Origin: Lelliottia nimipressuralis
Lineage (GTDB): Bacteria; Pseudomonadota; Gammaproteobacteria; Enterobacterales; Enterobacteriaceae
Direction: 5' to 3'
DNA: 64,000 nucleotides
Assembly: GCF_004115925.1 (NCBI RefSeq)
Contig: NZ_SDDX01000021.1
Span: 62,001-126,000, forward strand
The notes under the pieces are model-generated. The model worked only from the letters and a program-made list of their open reading frames with translations, did no database searches and had not been told where the DNA came from. Below, piece after piece: positions 42,925 through 52,484 of the stretch (its first letter is position 1; every line of letters begins with the position of its first letter). A program made the position numbers and the translations under genes.

Positions 42925-43801
42925 GTAGGCCATCTCCTAAGAAGTTGAACGCCAGGCTGTTGATCAGAATCGCCAGCCCCGGAATAGTCACTACCCACCA
43001 GCACTCCATCATGTAAGTGCGCCCGCTGGAGATCATCGCGCCCCACTCCGGCTCCGGCGGCTGCGCGCCCAGGCCGAGAAAGCCCAGACCGGCAGCGGTC
43101 AGGATGATCCCCGCCATGTTCATGGTGATACGGATAATCACCGACGGCAGACACAGCGGCACGATATGACGCCACAGCACGCGGACGGGAGACGCGCCCT
43201 GCAGGCGTACCGCCGAGATAAAATCGGCCTGACGCAAAGAGAGCGTTTCCGCACGCGCCAGGCGCGCTATCGGCGGCCATGCGGTGAGCGTAATGGCAAT
43301 CACCACGTGCTCCAGCCCCGGACCGAGCGCTGCCACGAATGCCAGCGCCAGCACCAGGCTCGGGAACGAGATAAAGATATCCGTCACCCGCATCAGCACC
43401 GCATCCACTTTGCCACCGAAATACCCGGCAGTGACGCCCAGCAGCAAACCGAGCGGCCCGACGGTGACCGACACCAGCAGCACGATATAGAGCGTGATGC
43501 GCGAGCCGTACACCAGGCGACTGAAAATATCGCGGCCAAACTCGTCGGTGCCGAACCAGTGCTGCGCATTCGGCGCGACCAGCGCATTGTTGAGGTCCTG
43601 CACCAGCGGGTTGTAGGGCGCAATCAGCGGCGCAAAGGCGGCCACGATCAGCAGTAGCAGAACAATCCCGCCGCCGATGGCAGTCAGCGGATTGCGCGCC
43701 ATTTTGCCGACAAAACCGCCCGCCCGGTTCAGGGTGCGTTTAATACGCTGGCGGCTTTCGCTGTTGCGCGCCCCCAGCGGCGAATCCAGAGAAACGGTCA
43801 T
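42896..43801 (-). CDS. ABC transporter permease, DppC type
   Basis: Inner-membrane permease, 301 residues. A cytoplasmic N-terminus precedes about six membrane helices (first [21 protein letters not shown]). The OppC_N domain motif [25 protein letters not shown] and the EAA loop ([23 protein letters not shown]) contact the ATPases. It overlaps the previous gene by 4 nt. Confidence 0.92.
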   Translation of the reverse strand: MTVSLDSPLGARNSESRQRIKRTLNRAGGFVGKMARNPLTAIGGGIVLLLLIVAAFAPLIAPYNPLVQDLNNALVAPNAQHWFGTDEFGRDIFSRLVYGSRITLYIVLLVSVTVGPLGLLLGVTAGYFGGKVDAVLMRVTDIFISFPSLVLALAFVAALGPGLEHVVIAITLTAWPPIARLARAETLSLRQADFISAVRLQGASPVRVLWRHIVPLCLPSVIIRITMNMAGIILTAAGLGFLGLGAQPPEPEWGAMISSGRTYMMECWWVVTIPGLAILINSLAFNFLGDGLRDILDPRSE

Positions 43802-44835
43802 GATTTCGTCCTCGGGTCGAAGAGTTGATACAGCATGTCGGAGAGCAGGTTGAGCATCACGAAGATCAGCCCCACCAGCAGCACACAGCCCATCACCGCA
43901 TTCATATCGCCGAGCAGCAGGCTGCCGGTGAGATAGGAGCCAAAGCCCGGCCAGGAGAAGACGGTTTCAATCAGCACCGCCCCTTCCAGCAGCGAGCCGT
44001 AGGCCAGCGCCACGACCGTTAACAGCTGAACGAGGATATTGCGAAACGCGTGATTCCAGATCACCTGACGCTCGGTTAAGCCTTTCACCCGCGCGGTGAT
44101 GATGAACTCCTGGGAGAGCTGCGCCAGCATAAAGCTGCGCGTCATGCGGCTGATGTAGGCCAGCGAATGGAAGCCCAGTAACGACGCGGGCAGCACCAGG
44201 TGATTGATCGCATTCCAGAACACGGCGCTGTTTCCGGCCAGCAGCGCATCGATGGTCATAAGCCCGGTCCGACGCGGCACAATACCGTCCAGCCCCAGAT
44301 CGAGCCGTCCCGCGCCGCCCACCCAGCCGAGCCAGGCGTAGAACAGCAGCAGCCCCATCATCCCGACCCAAAAGATCGGCGTGGAGTAACCCGCAAGGCT
44401 GATAATGCGCACCACATAATCAGAAAGACTGTTACGACGCGCCGCCGCCAGCACGCCAAGCGGAATGCCTAACCCCGCGCCGACGATAATCGCCATCGTC
44501 GCCAGCTCCAGCGTTGCCGGGAAGACGCGCAGAATATCGTCTGTGACCGGTTTGCCCGTCAGCAGCGCGTTATCCAGATCGCCGTGCAGCAGGTTGTTCA
44601 GATATATACCAAACTGCGTCAGCAACGACTGGTCGAAGCCCAACTGATGATAAACCTGCTGATAGGTGCTGTGGTCGGCATCCGGGCCGACAATCGCCAG
44701 CACCGGATCGACCGGCATCACGCGGCCAATAAAGAACGTCAGCAGCAGCAGGCCAAACAGCGTCACCAGCACCTGCGTCAGTCGCTTTGAGAAACGGCGG
44801 GTCCGGGAGCCGGGAGAGAGGATCGCGACGCTCAT
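43798..44835 (-). CDS. ABC transporter permease, DppB type
   Basis: Inner-membrane permease, 345 residues with six membrane helices. The first (VLVTLFGLLLLTFFIGRVMP) is preceded by a basic N-terminus. The conserved VMPVDPVLAIVGPDA segment and EAA loop (FIITARVKGLTERQVIWNHAF) are present. It overlaps the solute-binding protein gene and the second permease by 4 nt each, so stoichiometric translation is expected. Confidence 0.92.
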   Translation of the reverse strand: MSVAILSPGSRTRRFSKRLTQVLVTLFGLLLLTFFIGRVMPVDPVLAIVGPDADHSTYQQVYHQLGFDQSLLTQFGIYLNNLLHGDLDNALLTGKPVTDDILRVFPATLELATMAIIVGAGLGIPLGVLAAARRNSLSDYVVRIISLAGYSTPIFWVGMMGLLLFYAWLGWVGGAGRLDLGLDGIVPRRTGLMTIDALLAGNSAVFWNAINHLVLPASLLGFHSLAYISRMTRSFMLAQLSQEFIITARVKGLTERQVIWNHAFRNILVQLLTVVALAYGSLLEGAVLIETVFSWPGFGSYLTGSLLLGDMNAVMGCVLLVGLIFVMLNLLSDMLYQLFDPRTKS

Positions 44836-46448
44836 TTTTCACCTCCGGTTTTGTAGACTTCACGCAGGAAAGTGGTGGCCGACGGGTGCGACTGGAAGTT
44901 TTTCACTTCATTACGCACGACAACGGAATCCACCATCTGCGACAGCGGCACCATTGCCGGAATGAGTTCGTCGTAGCGCACCTGGATTTGCTGATAATCC
45001 GCCACTTGCTTCTGCGGATCGCGTTCCAGCAGTGCTTTGTCGATCATCTCGTTCAGCGGCTTGTCGTAGAAACTGGTGCGCCAGCCCTGGAAGTTGGTGA
45101 GCCGCGCTTCGTCGCTGTTGTCCGGGTTATAGACCAGCGCACGCAGGCTGGAGTGCGGGTGCGGTTCGACGCCGCTCCCGCCGCGCCCGACCAGCATGTC
45201 GAACTTACGCTCGCGCATGGCGCCGTAGATCTGATTGCCGGTACCGGTGATGATTTTGGCATTGATCCCCGCCTGCATCAGCGTCGACTGCACCGCGATG
45301 GCAATATTAAGGAACGGCTGATCCGCCAGCACGCGCAGGGTGGTGTCGAAACCTTCCGGATAGCCCGCCTCTGCCAGCAGCTTTTTGGCGCGCGGAATAT
45401 CCAGCCGGTAACCCGGATCAGGGAGCGTCGACGGCATACCGGCTTTGATTGGGCGCTGATGCAGCACACCGTAGCCCGGCATCAGGGCTTTGTTGATGCC
45501 CTGATAATCAATCAGATAGCGCACCGCTTCGCGCACTTTCGGGTTGGCGAAGTGCGCCTCTTTCATGCTCATCGCCACGTAATAGACCGTCCCCTTCTGC
45601 ACGGCTTCAACCGTAAGCTGAGGGTCTTTGCGCAGGGCGTTGATATCCGACACCGCCATGTTACTGGCAATATCCAGATCGCCTTTCTCAATCATCAGGC
45701 GCAGGGTTTGTGACTCCTGAAAGTGGCGCAGCACGACGCGATTCATTTTCGGTTCATCGCGCCAGTAGTGCGGGTTGCGCTGCATACGCAGCACATCTTT
45801 CGCCTGCCAGGTTTCCAGCATGAATGGGCCAGAACCGGCCTCGTTGGTGGTCAGCCAGCGGTTACCCCAGTCGTTATTCACCTCATGGGACTGCACCGTT
45901 TTGCTGTCGAGCACCCCCAGATTGCCGAGCGCCCCGAGAGAATAAATTACCAGCTGCGGATCGTTAGGCTTGGGCAGCACGATCTGCACGGTGTAGTCGT
46001 CGGTCGCGCGGATTTGCTGGTCGATGTTTTTCTTCGAAAAGCCGTAGGATTTCCAGACGGACGCCTGCGCCAGATTGAGGTGCAGCAGACGGCGCATCGA
46101 CCACACCACATCCTGCGCCGTGAGCGGGTTGCCCGAGTGGAATTTGACGTTATCGCGCAGATGGAAAGTCAGGGTTTTGCCGTCTGGCGCAATATCCCAG
46201 GATTTCGCCAGCGCGGGCCTGACGTGGGTGAGTTCGTTCGGATCCAGCTCCACCAGCGAATCGTAGAGATTCACCACGATGCCAACCACTTCGTTGCCGG
46301 TCATCGCCGCCGGGTCGAGGGTCAGCAGGTTGTTCATGTTCATGCCGATGATGAGCTGGTCGGGCGGCGTTTTCGCGTACGCCGCACCGCTCCCCATCAT
46401 CAGCGAGAGCGCGAGTACACACGCTCTGCACAGCGGAGTTTGTTTCAT
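44832..46448 (-). CDS. ABC transporter substrate-binding protein, family 5
   Basis: Periplasmic solute-binding protein of 538 residues, cluster C (DppA/OppA class). The Sec signal peptide ALSLMMGSGAAYA is probably cut before KTPPDQ; there is no lipobox, so it is soluble. The SBP_bac_5 region includes LAKSWDIAPDGKTLTFHLRDNVKFH. Proteins of this class bind peptides but also opines, nickel complexes, glycosides and oligosaccharides. The neighbouring enolase-superfamily enzyme argues for an acid-sugar or sugar-acid conjugate as ligand, which is inference only. Confidence 0.9.
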   Translation of the reverse strand: MKQTPLCRACVLALSLMMGSGAAYAKTPPDQLIIGMNMNNLLTLDPAAMTGNEVVGIVVNLYDSLVELDPNELTHVRPALAKSWDIAPDGKTLTFHLRDNVKFHSGNPLTAQDVVWSMRRLLHLNLAQASVWKSYGFSKKNIDQQIRATDDYTVQIVLPKPNDPQLVIYSLGALGNLGVLDSKTVQSHEVNNDWGNRWLTTNEAGSGPFMLETWQAKDVLRMQRNPHYWRDEPKMNRVVLRHFQESQTLRLMIEKGDLDIASNMAVSDINALRKDPQLTVEAVQKGTVYYVAMSMKEAHFANPKVREAVRYLIDYQGINKALMPGYGVLHQRPIKAGMPSTLPDPGYRLDIPRAKKLLAEAGYPEGFDTTLRVLADQPFLNIAIAVQSTLMQAGINAKIITGTGNQIYGAMRERKFDMLVGRGGSGVEPHPHSSLRALVYNPDNSDEARLTNFQGWRTSFYDKPLNEMIDKALLERDPQKQVADYQQIQVRYDELIPAMVPLSQMVDSVVVRNEVKNFQSHPSATTFLREVYKTGGEK

Positions 46449-46481
46449 GTATATATCGCCTGTAGGGTACGTTTTTATGTG

Positions 46482-47636
46482 TCAGTCGTGGCTGACGATA
46501 TTGGCTTCGATATACGCAAAATTAATGTCTTCGCCGAGTCCAGGGCGATTCGGCAGGCTGACCATGCCATGTTCATCCATCGGGTCGACCAGGCTGTGGA
46601 GATACGCCGCCGGTTGGTCGTAATCAAGGAACGGGTGCAGCAGGCCGCGCTCATACCAGCGGCAGTTTTTAATGGCGCCGATCACCGCGAGGCTTGCCGC
46701 GCCGTTACCGTGCACTTCACAGTCCATGCCGAAGGACTCCGCAAGGTTCGCCACTTTCAGCGTCGGTGAGATCCCGCCCACGCCGTTAGCGCCCGCGCGC
46801 AGAATGTCGCACGCCCCCGCTTTCACCCAGTCGGCACGGCTGTGGTGTTTTCCGCCCAGGCTTTCCGGGCCGATAATCGGGATCGACAGGTTTTCCGCAA
46901 GCCAGGCGTAGGAGGCCATGCTCTCCTCTTCCATCGGCTCTTCGAACCAGGCGAAGTTGAGTTTTTCCAGTTCTTTGCCGATGTACAACGCTTCAGTACG
47001 GCTGTACCAGTGATAGCCGTCGATCATCAGATCGATATCCGGCCCGACCGCTTCACGCACGGCGGCGCAGGCTTTGACGTCCATTTTCGGGTTTGGCGCA
47101 AACGAGACGGGTGGCATCCAGGTGTGAAGTTTGATGGCTTTGTATCCGCGCGCCACCAGGGTTTCAGCGAAGCTCGCGTACTCATCCGGCGTCGACAGGC
47201 CGCCTGGCAGATCATCGCCACACATGGTACTGCCGTAGGCCGGAACTTTATCGCGATAGCCGCCAAGCAGTTTCCAGACCGGCATATTCAGTTTGCGACC
47301 AATCAGATCCCACAGCGCCTGCTCGACGAACCCAAGCGCGCGCTCGGTGAGCTGGTGCGCGCTCCCGCGCTGCCAGTGCGCCAGCTCCTGCCAGATTTTC
47401 TCGCGATTGAACGCATCCTGGCCGACCAGCACTTTGCGAAAGAAGGTATTGACCACAAAGGGGCGCACCACTTCCGGCGGCGCGAAAGAGTACCCTTTGG
47501 TGCCATCGTCTGCCGTGATCGAGAGCATCGCCATTTTGGCCATACTTTCCGGGCCAGGGTGCGAGTGCCCGGCGCTGTCGGAGACCCGGCGCGTCGGGTA
47601 CTGGAAGACGGTGACGTTTACAGATTCAATTTTCAT
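46482..47636 (-). CDS. Enolase-superfamily enzyme, mandelate racemase subgroup
   Basis: Enzyme of 384 residues with the N-terminal capping domain and C-terminal (beta/alpha) barrel of the mandelate racemase/muconate lactonising family; most such enzymes are acid-sugar dehydratases. The catalytic Lys motif reads K169-x-H171 (AIKLHTW). Metal ligands are Asp206, Glu232 and Glu258, with the family spacing of 26 residues. His309 (CEVHGNG) fits the second-barrel-end base. By eye the dyad Asp position is Gly282 (ILRAGANGVGG where homologues have IxxPD). It is the first gene of the operon, 33 nt before the binding-protein gene. Its substrate is unknown. Confidence 0.88.
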   Translation of the reverse strand: MKIESVNVTVFQYPTRRVSDSAGHSHPGPESMAKMAMLSITADDGTKGYSFAPPEVVRPFVVNTFFRKVLVGQDAFNREKIWQELAHWQRGSAHQLTERALGFVEQALWDLIGRKLNMPVWKLLGGYRDKVPAYGSTMCGDDLPGGLSTPDEYASFAETLVARGYKAIKLHTWMPPVSFAPNPKMDVKACAAVREAVGPDIDLMIDGYHWYSRTEALYIGKELEKLNFAWFEEPMEEESMASYAWLAENLSIPIIGPESLGGKHHSRADWVKAGACDILRAGANGVGGISPTLKVANLAESFGMDCEVHGNGAASLAVIGAIKNCRWYERGLLHPFLDYDQPAAYLHSLVDPMDEHGMVSLPNRPGLGEDINFAYIEANIVSHD

Positions 47637-47782
47637 TATCAGTCCTTAAAACAACAGAGGTTCAGAGCGACTTCGTAACTTGAAAAGCTGTTTCGAAAGT
47701 AACTTTAAGCGCAAAATTCGTCCGCTGCCTTAGACAAATTCCGCTAAGCATCGACCATTTATTGGGCATATGCACGGTGAGG

Positions 47783-47798
47783 AGTGACAGTTTTCACA
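47783..47798 (-). promoter_or_regulatory. Strong CRP-like site upstream of the enolase-superfamily/ABC operon
   Basis: AGTGA-CAGTTT-TCACA matches TGTGA-N6-TCACA at 9 of 10 core positions. It is centred 154 bp upstream of the first start codon, in the 311-bp gene-free stretch 47637-47947. The same stretch holds two direct copies of GTAACTT 24 bp apart (47675, 47699) between the CRP site and the gene, a possible operator for an unlinked regulator. A weaker TGTGA half-site lies at 47813. Confidence 0.65.
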
Positions 47799-47910
47799 AA
47801 AGAGAGGGGAAGTGTGAAGTTGATCGGGATAAGGGTTTGGCTGAAATGAAACGGGGTTTTGGGTTATCTCTTTTCCCATAGAAATGAGAGGGAAATTATC
47901 GGATCTGATA

Positions 47911-47938
47911 AATCCCCTCTCCGTTCGGAGAAGGGATT
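47911..47938. terminator. Hairpin downstream of fbaB
   Basis: AATCCCCTCTCC (47911-47922) pairs with GGAGAAGGGATT (47927-47938) around a GTTC tetraloop with one non-Watson-Crick position. No T-run follows. It belongs to the same CCCTCTCC hairpin type as 17651-17679. Confidence 0.5.
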
Positions 47939-47947
47939 GCAGTAAAC

Positions 47948-49000
47948 CTATGCGATAGTGACTTTGGTATCCAGATACACGTCCTGCACCGCATTGATCA
48001 GCTTAACGCCTTCGGTCATCGATTTTTTAAACGCCTTACGGCCCAGAATCAGGCCCATACCGCCCGCGCGTTTATTGATCACCGCCGTGCGCACCGCATC
48101 GGTCAGATCCGTTTCGCCGCCTGCCGCACCACCGGAGTTAATCAGCCCCGCGCGGCCCATGTAGCAGTTGGCGAGCTGGTATCGCACCAAATCAATCGGG
48201 TTTTCGCTGGTCAGTTTGCTGTAGACACGGTCGTCGGTGTAACCGAAGTTTACCGCCTTATAGCCGCCGTTATTTTCGGCCATTTTCTGCTTCACGATAT
48301 CCGCGCCAATGGTCGCCGCCAGATGGTTCGCCTGGCCGGTGAGATCCGCAGAAACGTGGTAATCCACGCCATCTTTCTTGAAGGCGTTGTTACGCAGATA
48401 GGCCCACAGCACCGTGACCATCCCCAGCTCGTGGGCACGCTCGAACGCCGCGGAGATCTCCTCAATCTGACGACGGGACTGTTCAGAGCCGAAGTAAATT
48501 GTCGCCCCTACCGCCACCGCGCCCATGTTAAACGCCTGCTCGACGCTGGCGTATAACGTCTGGTCGTATTCGGTCGGGTAGCTCAGGGTTTCGTTATGGT
48601 TCAGTTTTACGAGGAAGGGAATGCGGTGCGCGTAGCGGCGCGACACGGAGGCCAGCACGCCGTAAGTTGACGCCACGCAGTTACAGCCGGCTTCAATCGC
48701 CAGCTCAACAATATTCTTCGGATCGAAATAGAGCGGATTGGCGGCAAACGACGCTCCCGCAGAGTGCTCGACGCCCTGGTCAACGGGCAGAATGGACAGA
48801 TAGCCTGTTCCGGCGAGGCGCCCGGTGTTGTAAAGCGTCTGCATGTTTCGCAGAACCGCAGGCGGGCGATTGTTATCCATCATCACCCGATCAACGTAGT
48901 CGTGGCCCGGCAGGTAGAGCTGATCGGCTGGAATAGTCATACAACGATGCTGTAAAAGGCTGTCGGCGTCTTTGCCAAGCAGCTGCGCAATATCAGTCAT
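47948..49000 (-). CDS. fbaB: Class I fructose-bisphosphate aldolase (DhnA type)
   Basis: Schiff-base aldolase active mainly in gluconeogenic growth; cytoplasmic. It is 350 residues from the ATG at 49000 (GGGAG site), the E. coli length. The frame is open back to 49054 without family residues. The phosphate-binding and catalytic segments [15 protein letters not shown], the Schiff-base Lys in [13 protein letters not shown] and [11 protein letters not shown] are present. In E. coli the gat operon lies on its downstream side; here the ABC operon does. Confidence 0.97.
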   Translation of the reverse strand: MTDIAQLLGKDADSLLQHRCMTIPADQLYLPGHDYVDRVMMDNNRPPAVLRNMQTLYNTGRLAGTGYLSILPVDQGVEHSAGASFAANPLYFDPKNIVELAIEAGCNCVASTYGVLASVSRRYAHRIPFLVKLNHNETLSYPTEYDQTLYASVEQAFNMGAVAVGATIYFGSEQSRRQIEEISAAFERAHELGMVTVLWAYLRNNAFKKDGVDYHVSADLTGQANHLAATIGADIVKQKMAENNGGYKAVNFGYTDDRVYSKLTSENPIDLVRYQLANCYMGRAGLINSGGAAGGETDLTDAVRTAVINKRAGGMGLILGRKAFKKSMTEGVKLINAVQDVYLDTKVTIA

Positions 49001-49156
49001 AGCGATGCTCCCGTAAGTTCCGACATCGTGTCGGAGCGTGATATCCATACCCACATTTTTGTGAGCAGACTAAGCCTGGACCCGTCTTAGCCTATTTTCC
49101 AGCCTGAGTCATTTTTTTCAGCACAATCTGCTGGCTCGTTTCGTGTACAACAAAAC

Positions 49157-49172
49157 TGTTACATTGATCAAA
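49157..49172 (+). promoter_or_regulatory. CRP-like site upstream of yegT
   Basis: TGTTA-CATTGA-TCAAA matches the CRP core at 8 of 10 positions with exact spacing. It lies 96 bp before yegT in the fbaB-yegT divergent region. Confidence 0.45.
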
Positions 49173-49252
49173 CAATCATCGCAAAGGTATTTAAAAGGTA
49201 TTATTGGGTGGTATGTTAAAGGCGTACCCTCTCTGACATGCAGGATTAAACA

Positions 49253-50530
49253 ATGAAAACGAAAGTCCAACTGTCATTCATGATGTTTGTTGAATGGTTT
49301 ATCTGGGGCGCGTGGTTTGTGCCGCTGTGGCTGTGGCTGAGTAAAAGCGGCTTTACCGCCGGGGAAATTGGCTGGTCGTATGCCTGTACCGCTATCGCCG
49401 CGATCCTCTCGCCGATCCTCGTTGGCTCGCTGACAGACCGCTTCTTTGCCGCGCAAAAAGTGCTGGCGGTGCTGATGTTTGCCGGGGCAATTCTGATGTA
49501 CTTCGCCGCTCAGCAAACGCAGTTCAGCGCCTTCTTCCCGTTGCTGCTGCTCTACTCTCTGACCTACATGCCGACCATCGCCCTGACCAACAGCATTGCC
49601 TTTGCGAACGTCGACGACGTGGAGGCCGATTTTCCGCGCATCCGCGTGATGGGGACGATTGGCTGGATCGCCTCGGGCCTGGCCTGCGGGTTCCTGCCGC
49701 AGATGCTCGGCTACAACGATATTTCTGACACCAATATTCCCCTGCTGATGACGGCGGCCAGCTCTGCGCTTCTGGGCGTGTTTGCCCTGTTCCTGCCGAA
49801 CACGCCGCCGAAGAGCACCGGCAAGCTGGATATCAAAGTGATGCTGGGGCTGGATGCGCTCATTTTACTGCGCGATAAAAACTTCCTCGTGTTCTTCTTC
49901 TGCTCGTTCCTGTTCGCGATGCCACTGGCGTTCTACTACATCTTTGCGAACGGTTATCTCACGGAAGTGGGCATGAAAAACGCCACCGGCTGGATGACCC
50001 TCGGCCAGTTCTCTGAAATCTTCTTTATGCTGGCGCTGCCTTTCTTCACTAAGCGCTTTGGTATTAAAAAGGTCCTGCTGCTGGGCCTGATTACCGCCGC
50101 CATCCGCTACGGCTTCTTTGTCTTCGGTGGCGCGGACCAGTACTTCACCTACGCGCTGCTGTTCCTGGGCATTTTGCTCCACGGCGTAAGCTACGACTTC
50201 TATTACGTCACCGCGTATATCTACGTGGACAAAAAAGCGCCTGTGCATATGCGTACCGCAGCGCAAGGGCTGATCACACTCTGCTGCCAGGGCTTTGGCA
50301 GCCTGCTGGGCTACCGTCTGGGCGGCGTGATGATGGAAAAAATGTTTGCCTATAAAGAGCCTGTGAACGGGTTGACCTTCAACTGGGCCGGAATGTGGGC
50401 GTTCGGCGGCATTATGATCGCCGTTATCGCCGTGCTGTTTATGCTGTTTTTCCGCGAATCGGATAAAGAGATCACCGCCATTGAGGTGGATGATGCCGAT
50501 ACTGCGCTGACACGAGGGGAAGTAAAATGA
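49253..50530 (+). CDS. yegT: Nucleoside:H+ symporter family transporter YegT
   Basis: Inner-membrane protein of 425 residues with about 12 helices, of the NHS family with NupG and XapB. The start MKTKVQLSFMMFVEWFIWGAW shows the family FVEWFIWGAWF motif. It is a putative nucleoside importer with no experimentally assigned substrate known to me. It is the first gene of yegTUV, with a 4-nt ATGA overlap to yegU. Confidence 0.92.
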   Translation: MKTKVQLSFMMFVEWFIWGAWFVPLWLWLSKSGFTAGEIGWSYACTAIAAILSPILVGSLTDRFFAAQKVLAVLMFAGAILMYFAAQQTQFSAFFPLLLLYSLTYMPTIALTNSIAFANVDDVEADFPRIRVMGTIGWIASGLACGFLPQMLGYNDISDTNIPLLMTAASSALLGVFALFLPNTPPKSTGKLDIKVMLGLDALILLRDKNFLVFFFCSFLFAMPLAFYYIFANGYLTEVGMKNATGWMTLGQFSEIFFMLALPFFTKRFGIKKVLLLGLITAAIRYGFFVFGGADQYFTYALLFLGILLHGVSYDFYYVTAYIYVDKKAPVHMRTAAQGLITLCCQGFGSLLGYRLGGVMMEKMFAYKEPVNGLTFNWAGMWAFGGIMIAVIAVLFMLFFRESDKEITAIEVDDADTALTRGEVK

Positions 50531-51531
50531 AAGCAGAACGTATTCTCGGTGCCCTGTACGGGCAGATGTTGGGGGATGCGATGGGCATGCCGTCAGAGCT
50601 GTGGCCAAGAAGCCGCGTGAAGGCCCATTTTGGCTGGATCGACCGCTTTTTGCCCGGCCCGGCAGAGAATAATGCCGCCTGTTATTTTGGCCGGGCGGAG
50701 TTTACGGATGATACCTCCATGGCCCTGAGCCTGGCGGATGCCATTATTGAATGCGACGGGCAGATTGATCCCGACGCCATCGGCAGGCATATCCTGCTGT
50801 GGGCCGAAGAGTTTGATGCTTTTAATAAGAACGTGCTCGGCCCAACGTCAAAAATTGCCCTTAACGCCATCCGCAACGGTAAACCGGTGAGCGAGCTGGA
50901 AAATAATGGCGTCACCAACGGCGCGGCGATGCGCGCCTCACCGCTCGGCTGCCTGCTCCCGGCCACTCGCCTTGAGCATTTTGTTGAGCAGGTGGCACTC
51001 GCTTCAAGTCCGACGCACAAATCGGATCTGGCGATTGCCGGTGCGGTGGTGATCGCCTGGGCAATCTCCCGCGCCATTGACGGGGAAAGCTGGCAGAACA
51101 TCGTCGACGCCCTGCCCGGCATCGCGCGTTATGCCCAGGAGTCCAGATCCACCACGTTCAGCGCCTCTCTGGCTGCGCGTCTGGAGCTGGCCCTTAAAAG
51201 CGTGCGCGAGGCCAACGGCACAGACTCTGCCAGCGAGCAGATTTACCAGCTCGTCGGCGCAGGCACCAGCACCATTGAGTCCGTTCCGGCGGCGATTGCG
51301 ATGGTGGAACTGGCCGGGACAGACCCGAACCGATGCGCAATTTTATGCGCGAATCTCGGCGGGGATACGGACACTATCGGTGCGATGGCGACCGCGATTT
51401 GCGGCGCGCTGCACGGCGTGCAGGCGATTGATCCGGCCCTGAAAGCCGAGCTGGATGCGGTGAATCAGCTGGACTTTGGCTACTACTGCGAGCATCTGCT
51501 GCACTATCGGGAAGAAAGAGAGGGCGCATGA
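50527..51531 (+). CDS. yegU: ADP-ribosylglycohydrolase family protein YegU
   Basis: Protein of 334 residues with the DraG/ARH fold. Metal-binding motifs FTDDTSMALSLADAI near residue 60 and GGDTDTIGAMATAI near 280 are intact, so two-metal N-glycoside hydrolysis is plausible. The natural substrate is unknown; given the neighbours, a modified nucleoside rather than a protein may be the target. It overlaps yegT and yegV by 4 nt each. Confidence 0.93.
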   Translation: MKAERILGALYGQMLGDAMGMPSELWPRSRVKAHFGWIDRFLPGPAENNAACYFGRAEFTDDTSMALSLADAIIECDGQIDPDAIGRHILLWAEEFDAFNKNVLGPTSKIALNAIRNGKPVSELENNGVTNGAAMRASPLGCLLPATRLEHFVEQVALASSPTHKSDLAIAGAVVIAWAISRAIDGESWQNIVDALPGIARYAQESRSTTFSASLAARLELALKSVREANGTDSASEQIYQLVGAGTSTIESVPAAIAMVELAGTDPNRCAILCANLGGDTDTIGAMATAICGALHGVQAIDPALKAELDAVNQLDFGYYCEHLLHYREEREGA

Positions 51532-52484
51532 GAACCGAACTTTCTCACCAGCTTGAAACCTTAACGGCCCAGCGTCCGGTAACGGTACTGGGTGCGGCGG
51601 TCATCGACGTGATCGCCGATGCCTACGCCCTGCCCTGGCGCGGGTGTGATATCGAATTAAAACAGCAGGGCGTGAACATTGGCGGCTGTGCGCTGAACAT
51701 CGCTATCGCCCTGAAACGCCTCGGGATCACGGCGCAAAACGCGCTGCCGGTCGGGCACGGCGTGTGGGCCGATATCATTCGTAACGCCATGACAAAGCAG
51801 GATCTGCACAGCGCGGTGGAAGCCGAAAGCGGTGATAACGGCTGGTGCCTGGCGCTGGTGGAGCCGGACGGCGAGCGCACCTTTATGTCTTTCAGCGGCG
51901 TGGAAAACCAGTGGCAGCAGAGCTGGCTGGACGCGCTTGTGGTGCCGCCTCACAGCCTGGTATCGCTCTCAGGCTACCAGCTGGCCTCGCCGTGCGGAGA
52001 CCTGCTGACGCACTGGCTGGAAGGGCTTAAAGACGTAACGGCGTTTATCGATTTTGGGCCACGCATCGCGGATATTCCTGATGCATTGATGGCACGTATC
52101 ATGGCCTGCAAACCGATTGTGTCGCTGAATCGCCAGGAAGCCGTTATTGCGGCGGAGCGTCTAGGTGTGTCCGTGGAAACCCTCGGCAAGGCGTGGCAGG
52201 CGCATTACAGCTGCCCGCTGATTGTGCGGCACGATAAAGACGGCGCAGAGTATTACGACGGTGAAAATGCCGGGCACGTTCCGGCATTTCCCGCCACGGT
52301 GGTGGATACCATTGGTGCAGGTGACAGCCACGCAGGTGGAACGCTGGCCGGGCTGGCGGCGGGCTGGGCGCTGCCGGACGCCGTATTACTTGGCAATGCG
52401 GTGGCCGCGTGGGTAGTTAGTCATCGCGGCGGCGACTGTGCGCCGACGCGCGAGGAACTACTCCTCGCACACAAAGACGTATAA
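51528..52484 (+). CDS. yegV: PfkB-family sugar/nucleoside kinase YegV
   Basis: Kinase of 318 residues. PfkB signature 1 (NIGGCALNIAIALKRLG) and signature 2 (DTIGAGDSHAGGTLAGL, containing the catalytic Asp and anion hole) are present. It probably phosphorylates the sugar released by YegU or a nucleoside imported by YegT. Its 3' end overlaps yegW tail to tail by 27 nt. Confidence 0.93.
   Translation: MRTELSHQLETLTAQRPVTVLGAAVIDVIADAYALPWRGCDIELKQQGVNIGGCALNIAIALKRLGITAQNALPVGHGVWADIIRNAMTKQDLHSAVEAESGDNGWCLALVEPDGERTFMSFSGVENQWQQSWLDALVVPPHSLVSLSGYQLASPCGDLLTHWLEGLKDVTAFIDFGPRIADIPDALMARIMACKPIVSLNRQEAVIAAERLGVSVETLGKAWQAHYSCPLIVRHDKDGAEYYDGENAGHVPAFPATVVDTIGAGDSHAGGTLAGLAAGWALPDAVLLGNAVAAWVVSHRGGDCAPTREELLLAHKDV

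Noticed and set aside
49141..49150. TGTACA core near yegT as a YegW operator
   Set aside because: The flanks are not symmetric and the match to the HutC-subfamily consensus is weak.
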